This document shows, in pieces, positions 1-7,317 of a stretch of 64,000 bases of DNA. The stretch is from Actinomycetospora corticicola (lineage in GTDB: Bacteria; Actinomycetota; Actinomycetes; Mycobacteriales; Pseudonocardiaceae): contig NZ_JACCBN010000001.1 of NCBI RefSeq assembly GCF_013409505.1, positions 930,001 to 994,000 of the forward strand. The letters run 5' to 3'. How positions within the stretch are numbered: the first letter of the stretch is position 1; each line of letters begins with the position of its first letter. A model generated the notes under the pieces. The model was not told the origin of the DNA and ran no database searches. It saw nothing but the letters and a program-made list of their open reading frames with translations. The position numbers and the translations under genes were made by a program.

Positions 1-1
1 G

Positions 2-127
2 GTCCTCGCGCCGCTGTACTACACCGCGCTGTTCGTGCCCGCGCACGAGCGAGGGCCCGCACCCGAGGATCGGGTACGGGCCCTCGTGGAGAAGCTCCTG
101 GGTGGAGCTCAGGCCTTGACGCCGTAG
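2..127 (+). CDS. TetR-family regulator, C-terminal fragment
   Basis: Only the last 41 residues lie in the window; the gene begins upstream. The visible tail, with LAPLYYTALF near its start and a helical end, looks like the ligand-binding C-terminal domain of TetR-family repressors, where a PLYY or PIYY motif followed by a hydrophobic helix is common. The stop codon lies inside the 3' end of alkB on the other strand, so the two genes converge and overlap by about 19 bases. TetR genes often flank alkB in actinobacteria, so this protein may control it, but that is inference. No DNA-binding domain is visible. Confidence 0.6.
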   Translation, partial: VLAPLYYTALFVPAHERGPAPEDRVRALVEKLLGGAQALTP

Positions 128-1275
128 CGGGCGCGCTTGCGGGGCAGCACGTTGGCGAGCTCGAGGTCGCCGTCGTAGTGGGCGCGGACCTTCGGGTCCA
201 TGATCGCGCGCCACAGCGGCGGGATCACGGCGACGACGATCATGGTCCCGTAGCCGCTCGGCAGCTGCGGCGACTCCTCGAAGTGGCGCAGCGTCTGGTA
301 GCGGCGGACCGGGTTCGCGTGGTGGTCGGAATGGCGCTGCAGCTGGTAGAGCAGCAGGTTCGACACCGTGTGGTCGGCATTCCAGGAATGGCGCGGGTCG
401 ACCCGCTCGTAGCGCCCGTCGTCGCGCTTCTGGCGCTTGAGGCCGTAGTGCTCGAGGTAGTTCACGACCTCCAGCAGGCTGAACCCGACGAACGCCTGCA
501 CCAGCAGCCACGGAATCACGGCCGGCCCGAACACGGCGATGAGGACACCGAACAGCACGACGGTCATCGCCCAGGCGATCAGGATGTCGTTGCGCCACGT
601 CCAGTGGCTCCGGTCGTGCCGCGCGAACCGCTTCTTCTCCAGGTGCCAGGAACTGGTGAGTGAGCCCCAGACGCTGCGCGGCAGGAAGCTCAGCCAGAAG
701 TTCTCACCGAGGCGCGAGCTCGCCGGGTCCTCGGGGGTCGCGACCCGCACGTGGTGCCCGCGGTTGTGCTCGACGTAGAAGTGGCCGTACGCGGAGGTCG
801 CCAGCGCGATCTTCGACAGCCAGCGCTCGTTCTCCTCGCGCTTGTGCCCGAGCTCGTGCGCGGTGTTGATCGCGATGCCCGAGACGACGCCCATCGTGAG
901 CGCGAGCCCGACGTCGCTGATCAGGCTCAGGTCCTGGGTGGCCCACACCCAGCAGCTGAACACCAGGCTCGCGTACTGCAGCGGGAGGAACAGGAAGGTG
1001 ATCCACCGGTAGTACTTGTCGGCCTCCAGACGGGCCCGCTCGGACTCCGGCGGGTTGTCGTCGGTCTTCCCGACCAGCAGGTCCAGCGCCGGCAGCACCA
1101 CGAACAGGATGATCGGGCCGAGCCACCAGAACAGGCTCAGCCCGGTCCAGTGCACCAGCCCGTAGGCGGCGATGGGCAGTGCCGGCATCACGGTGCCCAG
1201 CGGCCACAGGTAGCGGCGCCTGTCGCGCCACGGCTCCTGCTGCTCGATCGGTTCCCGCGCCTGTTCGATGGTCAT
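109..1275 (-). CDS. alkB: Alkane 1-monooxygenase AlkB
   Basis: Membrane di-iron hydroxylase that oxidises the terminal methyl of n-alkanes to 1-alkanols with electrons from rubredoxin. All histidine boxes are visible in the 388-residue product: HELGHK (140-145), EHNRGHH (169-175), LEHYGL (274-279) and LQRHSDHHA (312-320). Hydrophobic segments lie between them. The frame stays open far upstream, but ATG 1275 is chosen because a strong GAGGAGG sits six bases before it and the product then has the usual AlkB length. No rubredoxin gene or rubredoxin fusion is visible, which is unusual beside alkB; electron carriers must be encoded elsewhere. The 3' end overlaps a convergent TetR gene. The upstream region holds inverted repeats and an R1 element. 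Confidence 0.93.
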   Translation of the reverse strand: MTIEQAREPIEQQEPWRDRRRYLWPLGTVMPALPIAAYGLVHWTGLSLFWWLGPIILFVVLPALDLLVGKTDDNPPESERARLEADKYYRWITFLFLPLQYASLVFSCWVWATQDLSLISDVGLALTMGVVSGIAINTAHELGHKREENERWLSKIALATSAYGHFYVEHNRGHHVRVATPEDPASSRLGENFWLSFLPRSVWGSLTSSWHLEKKRFARHDRSHWTWRNDILIAWAMTVVLFGVLIAVFGPAVIPWLLVQAFVGFSLLEVVNYLEHYGLKRQKRDDGRYERVDPRHSWNADHTVSNLLLYQLQRHSDHHANPVRRYQTLRHFEESPQLPSGYGTMIVVAVIPPLWRAIMDPKVRAHYDGDLELANVLPRKRARYGVKA

Positions 1276-1300
1276 CGTCGGCCTCCTCACGCTCCCCGTA

Positions 1301-1324
1301 CACAGGTAACTGTGACAGCGTGTC
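1301..1324. promoter_or_regulatory. Candidate operator upstream of alkB
   Basis: Two adjacent inverted repeats, CACAG-GTAA-CTGTG (1301-1314) and GACA-GCG-TGTC (1314-1324), lie 26-49 bases upstream of the alkB start. This is a plausible position for a TetR-type repressor or for the core promoter. The arms are short, so chance cannot be excluded. Confidence 0.35.
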
Positions 1325-1379
1325 GCCGTTGAAACAAGACCGAGTTTTTGTCTCAGTTCCAGGTCCGGCCCGGTCTCCG

Positions 1380-1434
1380 GTGGCAGCAAAGCGTCGTTGC
1401 CGGCGTCCAGTGGCAGGGACGCCACATCGTCGGT
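1380..1434 (+). repeat. R1 element, copy a (intergenic)
   Basis: A 55-base element starting GTGGCAG and containing GCGTCGTTGC, GTCCAGTGGCAG and GCCACATCGTCGG. It matches copies at 24957, 25023, 41396 and 47376. An inner inverted repeat, GGCGTCC-agtggcag-GGACGCC, can form a hairpin. It lies between alkB and a TetR gene. Confidence 0.8.
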
Positions 1435-1656
1435 CTCTTCCCGACGGCGGGTCGGTGCCGGATCGGCCCCTGTCGCGGGCTTCCGTCGATGCCCGACCGC
1501 CTGGTCGCTGTGACGCACAACGACAGGGCGGCGGCGGGGCTCGGGTCCCCGCGACAGGGGAGACCGCCCGGCGTCGGGAAACAAGATCACGTCGAGTGGA
1601 CCGCGAGGGCTGCTCCGAAGATCGACATCAGCTCTGAGCGTCCACCCGACGGCGGC

Positions 1657-2265
1657 TCACGAGGTGCAGAGCAGGCAGGCCGCGATCCGGGCGAGTCGGT
1701 CGGCGGCCTCGGCGTGGCCGAGCCCGGGGGAGACGAGGTGGCTGATCGTCAGGCGGACGATCGCGTCCACGGCGTCGTCCACGACGCGGCCCTCGATCTC
1801 CGGGTCGCGCTTCCGGACCCAGCCGCCCACCAGCCCGGAGCCGCCGGCGATGATCGCGTCGCCGCGGGTGGTGAGGAACGGCAGCAGGCCGGTGTCGCCG
1901 CTGCGGCTGCCGGTGAGGATCGCCCGCAGCAGCGGGTTGTCGGCCGCCTCGTCGAGGGTGAACCGGACCGCGCCGCGCACACCCTCGGGCACGGTGTCGC
2001 TGCCGTCGAGGACGGTCGCTATCCCGGTGAAGAAGCGCTCCGCCTCGCGCGCGACCAGGGCCTCGCCGACGCCGTCCTTGGTGCCGAACTCGCGGTAGAG
2101 GGTGGGGCGGGAGACGCCCGAGGCGGTCGCGACCTCGCCGATCCGCACGCGGTCCCACCCGTGTTCGACGGCGAGTGCGGCAGCGGTGTCGAGCACGCGT
2201 TCGCGCACCTGGCGTCGGAACTCGACGCGGAGTGATTCGCCGGTCATGCGTCGAGTCTCACTCAT
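1657..2265 (-). CDS. TetR-family transcriptional regulator
   Basis: Repressor-type protein of 202 residues. The N-terminal helix-turn-helix is clear (GVSRPTLYREFGTK at about residues 51-64), followed by an all-helical effector domain. It lies upstream of alkB on the same strand, separated by 381 bases, and could regulate it or a gene to the right; the sequence does not decide. An ATG at 2247 would remove six residues; neither start has a good ribosome-binding site. The product ends unusually with the cysteine-containing ACLLCTS. Confidence 0.85.
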   Translation of the reverse strand: MSETRRMTGESLRVEFRRQVRERVLDTAAALAVEHGWDRVRIGEVATASGVSRPTLYREFGTKDGVGEALVAREAERFFTGIATVLDGSDTVPEGVRGAVRFTLDEAADNPLLRAILTGSRSGDTGLLPFLTTRGDAIIAGGSGLVGGWVRKRDPEIEGRVVDDAVDAIVRLTISHLVSPGLGHAEAADRLARIAACLLCTS

Positions 2266-2539
2266 TGCGACCGATCGTGACCGCGGAGGACACAGATAGC
2301 GGCCGGACGGGTGCCGACACTCCGCCCGTTACCGCATCGTGACCTGTGCGTTTGCCGCAGGCATATGGCCTGAGCTGCGCGTCTGTGCGGAGCAAGCACA
2401 GGGGGTGAGTACTAGGCCAACTCAGTGAAGCGATCACATAGGGCCAAGCGGGTGTAACGCAATCGGGTGCCTGCCGATGAGTCGGCCAGATCGAGTGCTG
2501 GACCGGTCGTCGGGGCCAACGACTGTGGAGGTCGCAAGG

Positions 2540-3505
2540 ATGCGAGCACGTCCTGGGCGGTTGCTGCCGAGTGTCATCGTCGGCGGACTACTGGCCTCCG
2601 GGCTGGCCCTGGGAGCGGGTACCGCGAGTGCCGCGGATGCCGACTCTGCGCACTGCTACATCGGAACGACGCTGTACAAGATCCTCGACGCCGACAAGGT
2701 GTCGAAGGACGGCAACGACTGCAAGGTCAACGGCTCGATCCTCAGCTCGCTCACCGGCATCGCGACCGGACTGCTGGAACCGGCAACGACGGTGGCTGAC
2801 GGCGCGACGTCCACGCCGAGTGGTGGCTCGACGACACCGGGCGCGGCGGGCGGGGATGCGACTGCCAACAACCCGACGACTGGCACGCCGTCCGGTGCTG
2901 GCGCTGGGAACGACTCCACCTCAGGCACCGACACCAAGGCCGGGACCGGCAACGGGACCGCGAGCGGGAACGGGACCGCGACCGGCAATGGGACCGGGAC
3001 GAAGCCGGCTCCGGCCGTGGTCGCACCCGCGCCTGCTCCGGTCGGTGCCCCCGCCCCGCTCGGCGCGGCCGGACCGGTCGGGGCACTGCCCGCCCTGCCG
3101 CCGCTCGGTGGGATCGCGCCGGCCGGGTTGGCGACGAACCTGTTCGCCGCCAACTCCTACGACCCGGGACTGCTGTTCGGCTCGCCGCTCGGCAACGCCG
3201 CGTCGGCGCTGTTCTCGCCGAAGGCCGACTCCGACGTGACGACCGTCAGCCAGGCCCAGGTCCTGCCCACCGCCGCGAGCAGTGGGTACGGCACCCCGGC
3301 GACGATCGGCGTGATCATCCTCGCCTGCCTGATCGGCTTCGCCGTGCGGCACCGTGTGATCAGCCGGATGAAGGCCCGTGAGGTCCCCGCCGAGGAGTAC
3401 CGGCCGCGGCACGCGGCCCCGGAGCTCGCCGACGCGGACTCCGAGGTGGCGGGCGAGCCCGTCCCGGACGACGCCCGGACGCTCGTCGTCCTGACCCAGC
3501 GGTGA
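2540..3505 (+). CDS. Secreted Gly/Thr/Asn-rich membrane-anchored protein of unknown function
   Basis: I do not recognise a family. The 321-residue product has a signal peptide (positively charged RPGR, a hydrophobic core and an ASA-type cleavage region near residue 33). A short globular part follows with two cysteines (AHCYIG and NDCKVNG), then a long low-complexity linker rich in Gly, Thr and Asn and then Ala and Pro. Near the C-terminus is one membrane helix (ATIGVIILACLIGFAV), then a basic and acidic cytoplasmic tail of about 60 residues. This suggests a cell-envelope protein on a flexible stalk. Start ATG 2540 is chosen over an upstream ATG at 2477 because GGAGG precedes it at good spacing and the signal peptide then begins correctly. 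A strong hairpin follows the stop. Confidence 0.75.
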   Translation: MRARPGRLLPSVIVGGLLASGLALGAGTASAADADSAHCYIGTTLYKILDADKVSKDGNDCKVNGSILSSLTGIATGLLEPATTVADGATSTPSGGSTTPGAAGGDATANNPTTGTPSGAGAGNDSTSGTDTKAGTGNGTASGNGTATGNGTGTKPAPAVVAPAPAPVGAPAPLGAAGPVGALPALPPLGGIAPAGLATNLFAANSYDPGLLFGSPLGNAASALFSPKADSDVTTVSQAQVLPTAASSGYGTPATIGVIILACLIGFAVRHRVISRMKAREVPAEEYRPRHAAPELADADSEVAGEPVPDDARTLVVLTQR

Positions 3506-3508
3506 TGC

Positions 3509-3548
3509 CCGTGGCACGGAGGGCCGCACAGGGCCCTCCGTGCCACGG
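3509..3548 (+). terminator. Strong hairpin terminator
   Basis: A 17-base perfect stem (CCGTGGCACGGAGGGCC and its complement) with a six-base loop begins three bases after the stop of the secreted-protein gene. No U-tract follows, as is usual for high-GC actinobacterial terminators. Confidence 0.8.
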
Positions 3549-3568
3549 ACATCCGGACGAAGCCACCC

Positions 3569-3600
3569 CGCCGACCGATCACCGCGCCGATCGGTCGGCG
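3569..3600. terminator. Second hairpin
   Basis: A 12-base perfect stem, CGCCGACCGATC with its complement, around an eight-base loop, 20 bases after the first hairpin. It could back up termination or bind a protein as DNA. Confidence 0.5.
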
Positions 3601-3702
3601 TCGACGGCCGGCTGCCCCCGGCCACCGGGGTTCCGGCGGTGCACCTCCCAGAGCGCCGCCGGACCCCGGCTGCACCGGTCGGGAGCGCCGACCCACGACC
3701 GA

Positions 3703-3716
3703 TAACGTGGACGCCC
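3703..3716 (+). promoter_or_regulatory. Leaderless promoter, -10 TAACGT
   Basis: TAACGT is followed by eight bases and then the GTG start of the DinB-like gene, the spacing expected for a leaderless transcript. No ribosome-binding site is present. Confidence 0.5.
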
Positions 3717-4268
3717 GTGACCGACACGCCCTGGGAGCCGCCCCTCGCGGGCACCGAGGCCGAGCAGCTGGTCGGTGCGCTCGAGCGGCTGCGGGCCACG
3801 TTCCGCTGGAAGGCCGACGGGCTCGACGAGGACGGGCTCGCCGCCACGGTCGGCGTCTCCACGCTCACCCTCGGCGGGCTGCTCAAGCACCTGGCCTGGG
3901 TCGAGGCGCTGACGTTCCGCGCCAAGCTGCACGGCGAGCCCCTCGGCCCGGAGTGGGACGACGCCCCCTGGGACGACGATCCCGACTGGGAGTTCACCTC
4001 CGCCGCCGCGGACGACCCGGCCACGCTCTACGCCCGCTACGACGCGGCCGTCGCCTGGTCCCGCGCCGCCCTCGAGGAGGCCCTCGACGGTCAGGGCCTC
4101 GACGGGACGGTCCACCTCACCGGTCCCGACGACGAGCCGGTGAACCTCCGCCGCCTCGTCTGCGACCTCGTCGAGGAGTACGGCCGCCACACCGGGCACG
4201 CCGACCTGATCCGCGAGTACGTCGACGGCCGGATCGGCGAGGACCCCCTATCGGCGTGCTCCCCCTGA
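3717..4268 (+). CDS. DinB-like / DUF664 protein with repeat-altered C-terminus
   Basis: A 183-residue four-helix-bundle protein of the DinB/DUF664 group, related to thiol-dependent metalloenzymes. The TLGGLLKHLAWVE segment and the C-terminal HTGHADLIREYVDG block, with its conserved histidines, are typical. The substrate is unknown. The normal family ending is DGR plus a few residues. Here the last eight codons (EDPLSACSP) are translated from an R5 repeat that also supplies the stop codon, so the C-terminus was probably replaced by repeat insertion. GTG 3717 is chosen for its leaderless promoter spacing. The aldo/keto reductase gene follows after 16 bases. Confidence 0.8.
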   Translation: MTDTPWEPPLAGTEAEQLVGALERLRATFRWKADGLDEDGLAATVGVSTLTLGGLLKHLAWVEALTFRAKLHGEPLGPEWDDAPWDDDPDWEFTSAAADDPATLYARYDAAVAWSRAALEEALDGQGLDGTVHLTGPDDEPVNLRRLVCDLVEEYGRHTGHADLIREYVDGRIGEDPLSACSP

Positions 4269-4272
4269 TGGG
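4242..4272 (+). repeat. R5 repeat core, copy 1 (covers a stop codon)
   Basis: Starts GACCCCCTATCGGCGTGCTC, shared exactly over 20 bases with 46238 and, inverted and in part, with 44068-44090. The arms CCCTATCGG and CCTGATGGG form an imperfect hairpin. It contains the stop codon of the DinB-like gene. Confidence 0.7.
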
Positions 4273-4284
4273 ATGGAGACCCAC

Positions 4285-5175
4285 ATGAGCAGGCTCGTCC
4301 TCGGCTGCATGCGCATCGAGGGTCTCGACGACGGGGCGGTCCGGGCCCTGGTCGACACCGCGCTCGACGTCGGGATCACGACGTTCGACCACGCCGACGT
4401 CTACGGCTCCACCCGGCACGCCTGCGAGCGCCGGTTCGGCGAGGCCGCCGGGCTCACCGGCGCGCGGCGGGAGCAGGTGACGATCCAGACGAAGGTCGGC
4501 ATCCGCGAGGGCTACTACGACTTCTCCCGCGAGCACGTGCGGCGCTCGGTCGACGAGTCGCTCGCGGCGCTGCGCACGGATCACGTCGACGTCCTGCTCC
4601 TGCACCGCCCCGACGCGCTCGCCGACCCCGACGACGTCGCCGAGACCCTCGACGGGCTGGTGACGGCGGGGAAGGTGCGGGCGATCGGGGTCTCCAACCA
4701 CACCGCCGGTCAGATCGCGCTGCTCGAGCGCTCGCTCCCGACCCCAATCGTCGCGAACCAGATGCAGCTCGGCCTGGGCCACGCGCCGATGATCGCCGCG
4801 GGGCTGGCCGCGAACGTCGCTGCGCTGGAGCAGTCCGTGGACCGCGACGGCGGGGTCCTCGACGCGTGCCGGCTGCGCGGGATCACCGTCCAGGCGTGGT
4901 CGCCGTTCGCCGACGCCGACGGCCGGATCGTCCTCGGCGACCGCGAGCACCACGCCGAGCTGAACGACGCCCTCGACGAGATCGCCGACGCCCACGGCGT
5001 CACCGCGACCGCGGTCGTCACGGCCTGGATCACCACCCACCCCGCGCGAATGCAGGTGGTCGTGGGCTCCACGCGGCCGGAGCGGATCCGGGAGGCGGCG
5101 CCCGGCGCGGACCTGCGGCTGACACGGCCGGAGTGGTACCGCCTGGTCGCGGCCGCGGGCTACGCCATCCCCTGA
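4285..5175 (+). CDS. Aldo/keto reductase
   Basis: NAD(P)H-dependent oxidoreductase of the AKR superfamily, 296 residues, single TIM barrel. The catalytic tetrad is recognisable: Asp and Tyr in DHADVYG, Lys in QTKVG, His in LLLHRPD. The cofactor-binding VVGSTRPERI segment is near the C-terminus. It resembles YdhF-type reductases; the substrate cannot be read from sequence. ATG 4285 is preferred over 4273 because GGAG lies six bases upstream. It follows the DinB-like gene closely and may be co-transcribed with it. Confidence 0.88.
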   Translation: MSRLVLGCMRIEGLDDGAVRALVDTALDVGITTFDHADVYGSTRHACERRFGEAAGLTGARREQVTIQTKVGIREGYYDFSREHVRRSVDESLAALRTDHVDVLLLHRPDALADPDDVAETLDGLVTAGKVRAIGVSNHTAGQIALLERSLPTPIVANQMQLGLGHAPMIAAGLAANVAALEQSVDRDGGVLDACRLRGITVQAWSPFADADGRIVLGDREHHAELNDALDEIADAHGVTATAVVTAWITTHPARMQVVVGSTRPERIREAAPGADLRLTRPEWYRLVAAAGYAIP

Positions 5176-5211
5176 GGTAACGCGTTAGGCCGAACGGGCG
5201 ATTCGCACGGT

Positions 5212-5541
5212 ATGGAGATCGCCGGCTGGGTGCTGTTCGGGTTCGGGCTGCTCGTGATCCCGCTCGCCTCCGCGGTGATCACCTACCGATTGCTCCGCGC
5301 CCCGGCGCGGGCCTGGCAGCTGTCCCTGGCGCACAAGCTCTCCGGGGTGCCCGCGTTCCTGGGCATCGGGGCCGTGACCACGATCGTGCTGTCGTTCGCG
5401 ACGGGCCTGCCCGCGGACGTGTCGGGGGTCGTCGCCGTCGTCCTGGGCGTCCTCGTCGCGGGCAGCGTCTGCTTCACCGCCCGCGGTCTCCGCGTCCCGG
5501 CCGCGCCGGTCAGCCCGCCAGACGCACCGGCAGGTGCTTGA
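5212..5541 (+). CDS. Small membrane protein, unknown
   Basis: A 109-residue protein with three likely membrane helices (about residues 5-27, 46-66 and 70-90) and a short Pro/Ala-rich tail. No family recognised. It overlaps the 3' end of the convergent P450 gene by 32 bases. Confidence 0.6.
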   Translation: MEIAGWVLFGFGLLVIPLASAVITYRLLRAPARAWQLSLAHKLSGVPAFLGIGAVTTIVLSFATGLPADVSGVVAVVLGVLVAGSVCFTARGLRVPAAPVSPPDAPAGA

Positions 5542-6745
5542 TCCCGTTCACGAAGATCGACTGCAGCCGGTCCGGCTCGCCGACCACCTCGAGGTCGCCC
5601 ATCTCGGTCAGCAGCCGCCGGAACATCACGCCCGCCTCGCGCCGCGCCAGGTGCGCCCCGAGGCAGAAGTGCGGGCCGTGCGCGCCGAAGCCCTGGTGCG
5701 GGTTGGGGGAGCGGCGCAGGTCGAGCCGGTCGGGCTCGGTGAACACGGTCTCGTCGCGGTTGGCCGACCCGTAGAGCAGCAGCAGCTTCTCCCCGGCCGC
5801 CACCGGCACGCCGCCGACCGTGGTGTCCTCCACGACGGTGCGGCGCATCCAGTTGATCGGCGACGCCCAGCGCACCACCTCGTCGACCGCCGTCGACAGC
5901 TCCGGCTCCGCGGTCCACTGCGCGCGGGCCTCCGGGTCGAGGTGCAGGCCCCAGATGCCGTGGGTGACCGCGTTGCGGGTGGTCTCGTTGCCGGCGACGC
6001 AGAGCAGGATGAAGAACGACGCGATCTCCTGGTGCGTCAGCCGCTCCCCGTCGACCTCGCCGTGCACGAGTGCCGAGAGCACGTCGTCGCGCGGGTCGTC
6101 CTCGACCGAGGCGGCCAGCTCCGTCATGAGGCCCGAGAGACCCGCGCCCGCCGTCAGATAGTCCTGCAGCGGGTTCTCCGAGGTGACGTACTCCGGGTCG
6201 TCGCCGGCCAGGATCATGTTCGACCAGGTGAAGACGTCCGCGCGGCGCGATTCCGGGATGCCCATCATGTCGCAGATCAGCAGCAGCGGGAGCGGTGCGG
6301 CGATCTCGGTGACCAGGTCGAACTCGCCGCCGTGGTCCGCGGCCTTCGCACGGGCCCGGGCCAGGACCTCCTCGGCGATGCGCTCGACGTCGTCGATCAG
6401 ACCCGACACCCGCTTCGGGGTGAACGCCGCCGCCGCGATCCGCCGGATCTTGGTGTGCCGCGGGGCGTCCATACTGATCAGCGACCCGAAGAACTCGTGC
6501 GCCTCGGCCGGCAGGTCGAGGATCGACACCGCGCCCCGCCCGGAGCAGAACCGCTGCGGGTTGCGGCTCACCTCGTCGACGTCGGCGTGCCGCGCGACGA
6601 CCCGGAACCCGTCGCCCTTCGGGAACCCGGGGAACTCCGGCTCCTCGAACCAGGGCAGGCCCTCGGTGGCGCGCAGCTCGGCGAAGGCGGTGTAGCGGTC
6701 CTTCCAGGGGAGGGCCCAGAAGTCGCGGTTGCCGAGATCCATCAT
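5510..6745 (-). CDS. Cytochrome P450, CYP124/125/142-like
   Basis: Heme monooxygenase of 411 residues. The I-helix oxygen-binding motif AGNETTRN, the K-helix ExxR (EVVR) and the heme-ligand loop FGAHGPHFCLGAHLAR, with Cys near residue 361, are all present. The loop and the FVNGIKHLPV end resemble the mycobacterial CYP124/125/142 group, which hydroxylates branched-lipid and sterol side chains. That substrate class is inference, supported by the ChoD-like enzyme in the same operon. The start overlaps the stop of the TetR gene (ATGA), with GGAGGA directly upstream, so translation is probably coupled. The ferredoxin partner is not nearby. Confidence 0.9.
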   Translation of the reverse strand: MMDLGNRDFWALPWKDRYTAFAELRATEGLPWFEEPEFPGFPKGDGFRVVARHADVDEVSRNPQRFCSGRGAVSILDLPAEAHEFFGSLISMDAPRHTKIRRIAAAAFTPKRVSGLIDDVERIAEEVLARARAKAADHGGEFDLVTEIAAPLPLLLICDMMGIPESRRADVFTWSNMILAGDDPEYVTSENPLQDYLTAGAGLSGLMTELAASVEDDPRDDVLSALVHGEVDGERLTHQEIASFFILLCVAGNETTRNAVTHGIWGLHLDPEARAQWTAEPELSTAVDEVVRWASPINWMRRTVVEDTTVGGVPVAAGEKLLLLYGSANRDETVFTEPDRLDLRRSPNPHQGFGAHGPHFCLGAHLARREAGVMFRRLLTEMGDLEVVGEPDRLQSIFVNGIKHLPVRLAG

Positions 6746-7317
6746 TCCTCCAGGACGGTCACGAGCGCGGTGATCAGGAGCTTCCGGACGGCGGGTCGGT
6801 CGAGCGACCCTCGCACGAGCCACTCGCGCGAGGCGGCGCGCACCATCCCGAAGAAGGCGCGCACGCGGGCGCGGAGCGGCTCGTCGCACGGGTCCCGGTG
6901 CAGGGCCGTCAGGACCCGGTCGACGGCGGTCTCGTCGGCGTCCTCGACGACCGCGTCGATCTCGGCGTCGCCGGACACCCCGATGCCCACGGACAACCAC
7001 AGCGTCCGCCGGTCGGTGACCGTGTCGAGGAACCAGTCGACGGCGGCCGCCGCGCGGTCCTCGGGACGCTGCCCGGCCAGGTGGGCGGCCGCCTGCTCGG
7101 GGATCGTCAGCAGTTCGCGCAGCGCCTCGAGGTAGAGCGCCCGCTTCGTGCCGAAGTAGTGGTTGAGCAGGGCCCGGGCGACGCCCGCCTCCCGGGCCAG
7201 CTCCGTCGTCGAGACCTCGCCGTAGGGGCGTGCCGCGTAGAGCCGCAGCGCCGCGTCGAGGATCTCGGTGCGCCGGGCGTCCGGGTCGAGGCGACGCCGG
7301 GCGGCCAGCTCGTTCAC
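6742..7317 (-). CDS. TetR-family regulator in the choD-like operon
   Basis: Repressor of 191 residues with an N-terminal helix-turn-helix (VARALLNHYFGTKRALY, about residues 45-61) and a helical ligand-binding domain. GTG 7317 overlaps the stop of the GMC oxidoreductase gene (GTGA), and its own stop overlaps the P450 start (ATGA). A gene in the middle of a three-gene operon usually regulates that operon. A dyad at 9058-9076 in the operon promoter is the natural candidate site. Confidence 0.85.
   Translation of the reverse strand: MNELAARRRLDPDARRTEILDAALRLYAARPYGEVSTTELAREAGVARALLNHYFGTKRALYLEALRELLTIPEQAAAHLAGQRPEDRAAAAVDWFLDTVTDRRTLWLSVGIGVSGDAEIDAVVEDADETAVDRVLTALHRDPCDEPLRARVRAFFGMVRAASREWLVRGSLDRPAVRKLLITALVTVLEE

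Larger units (their letters stand above)
1276..1656. other. Gene-free stretch upstream of alkB
   Basis: This 381-base stretch separates alkB from the TetR gene upstream on the same strand. It holds the alkB ribosome-binding site (1282-1288), a pair of small inverted repeats (1301-1324), one full R1 element (1380-1434) and two copies of the CCCGACGNCGGG motif (1438-1452 and, inverted, 1567-1580). I see no convincing gene: the minus-strand frame stays open through it only as an upstream extension of alkB that lacks a ribosome-binding site. Confidence 0.6.

Noticed and set aside
1276-1590. An N-terminal extension of AlkB of about 105 residues
   Set aside because: The extension is repeat-derived and low complexity, and a strong ribosome-binding site marks ATG 1275.
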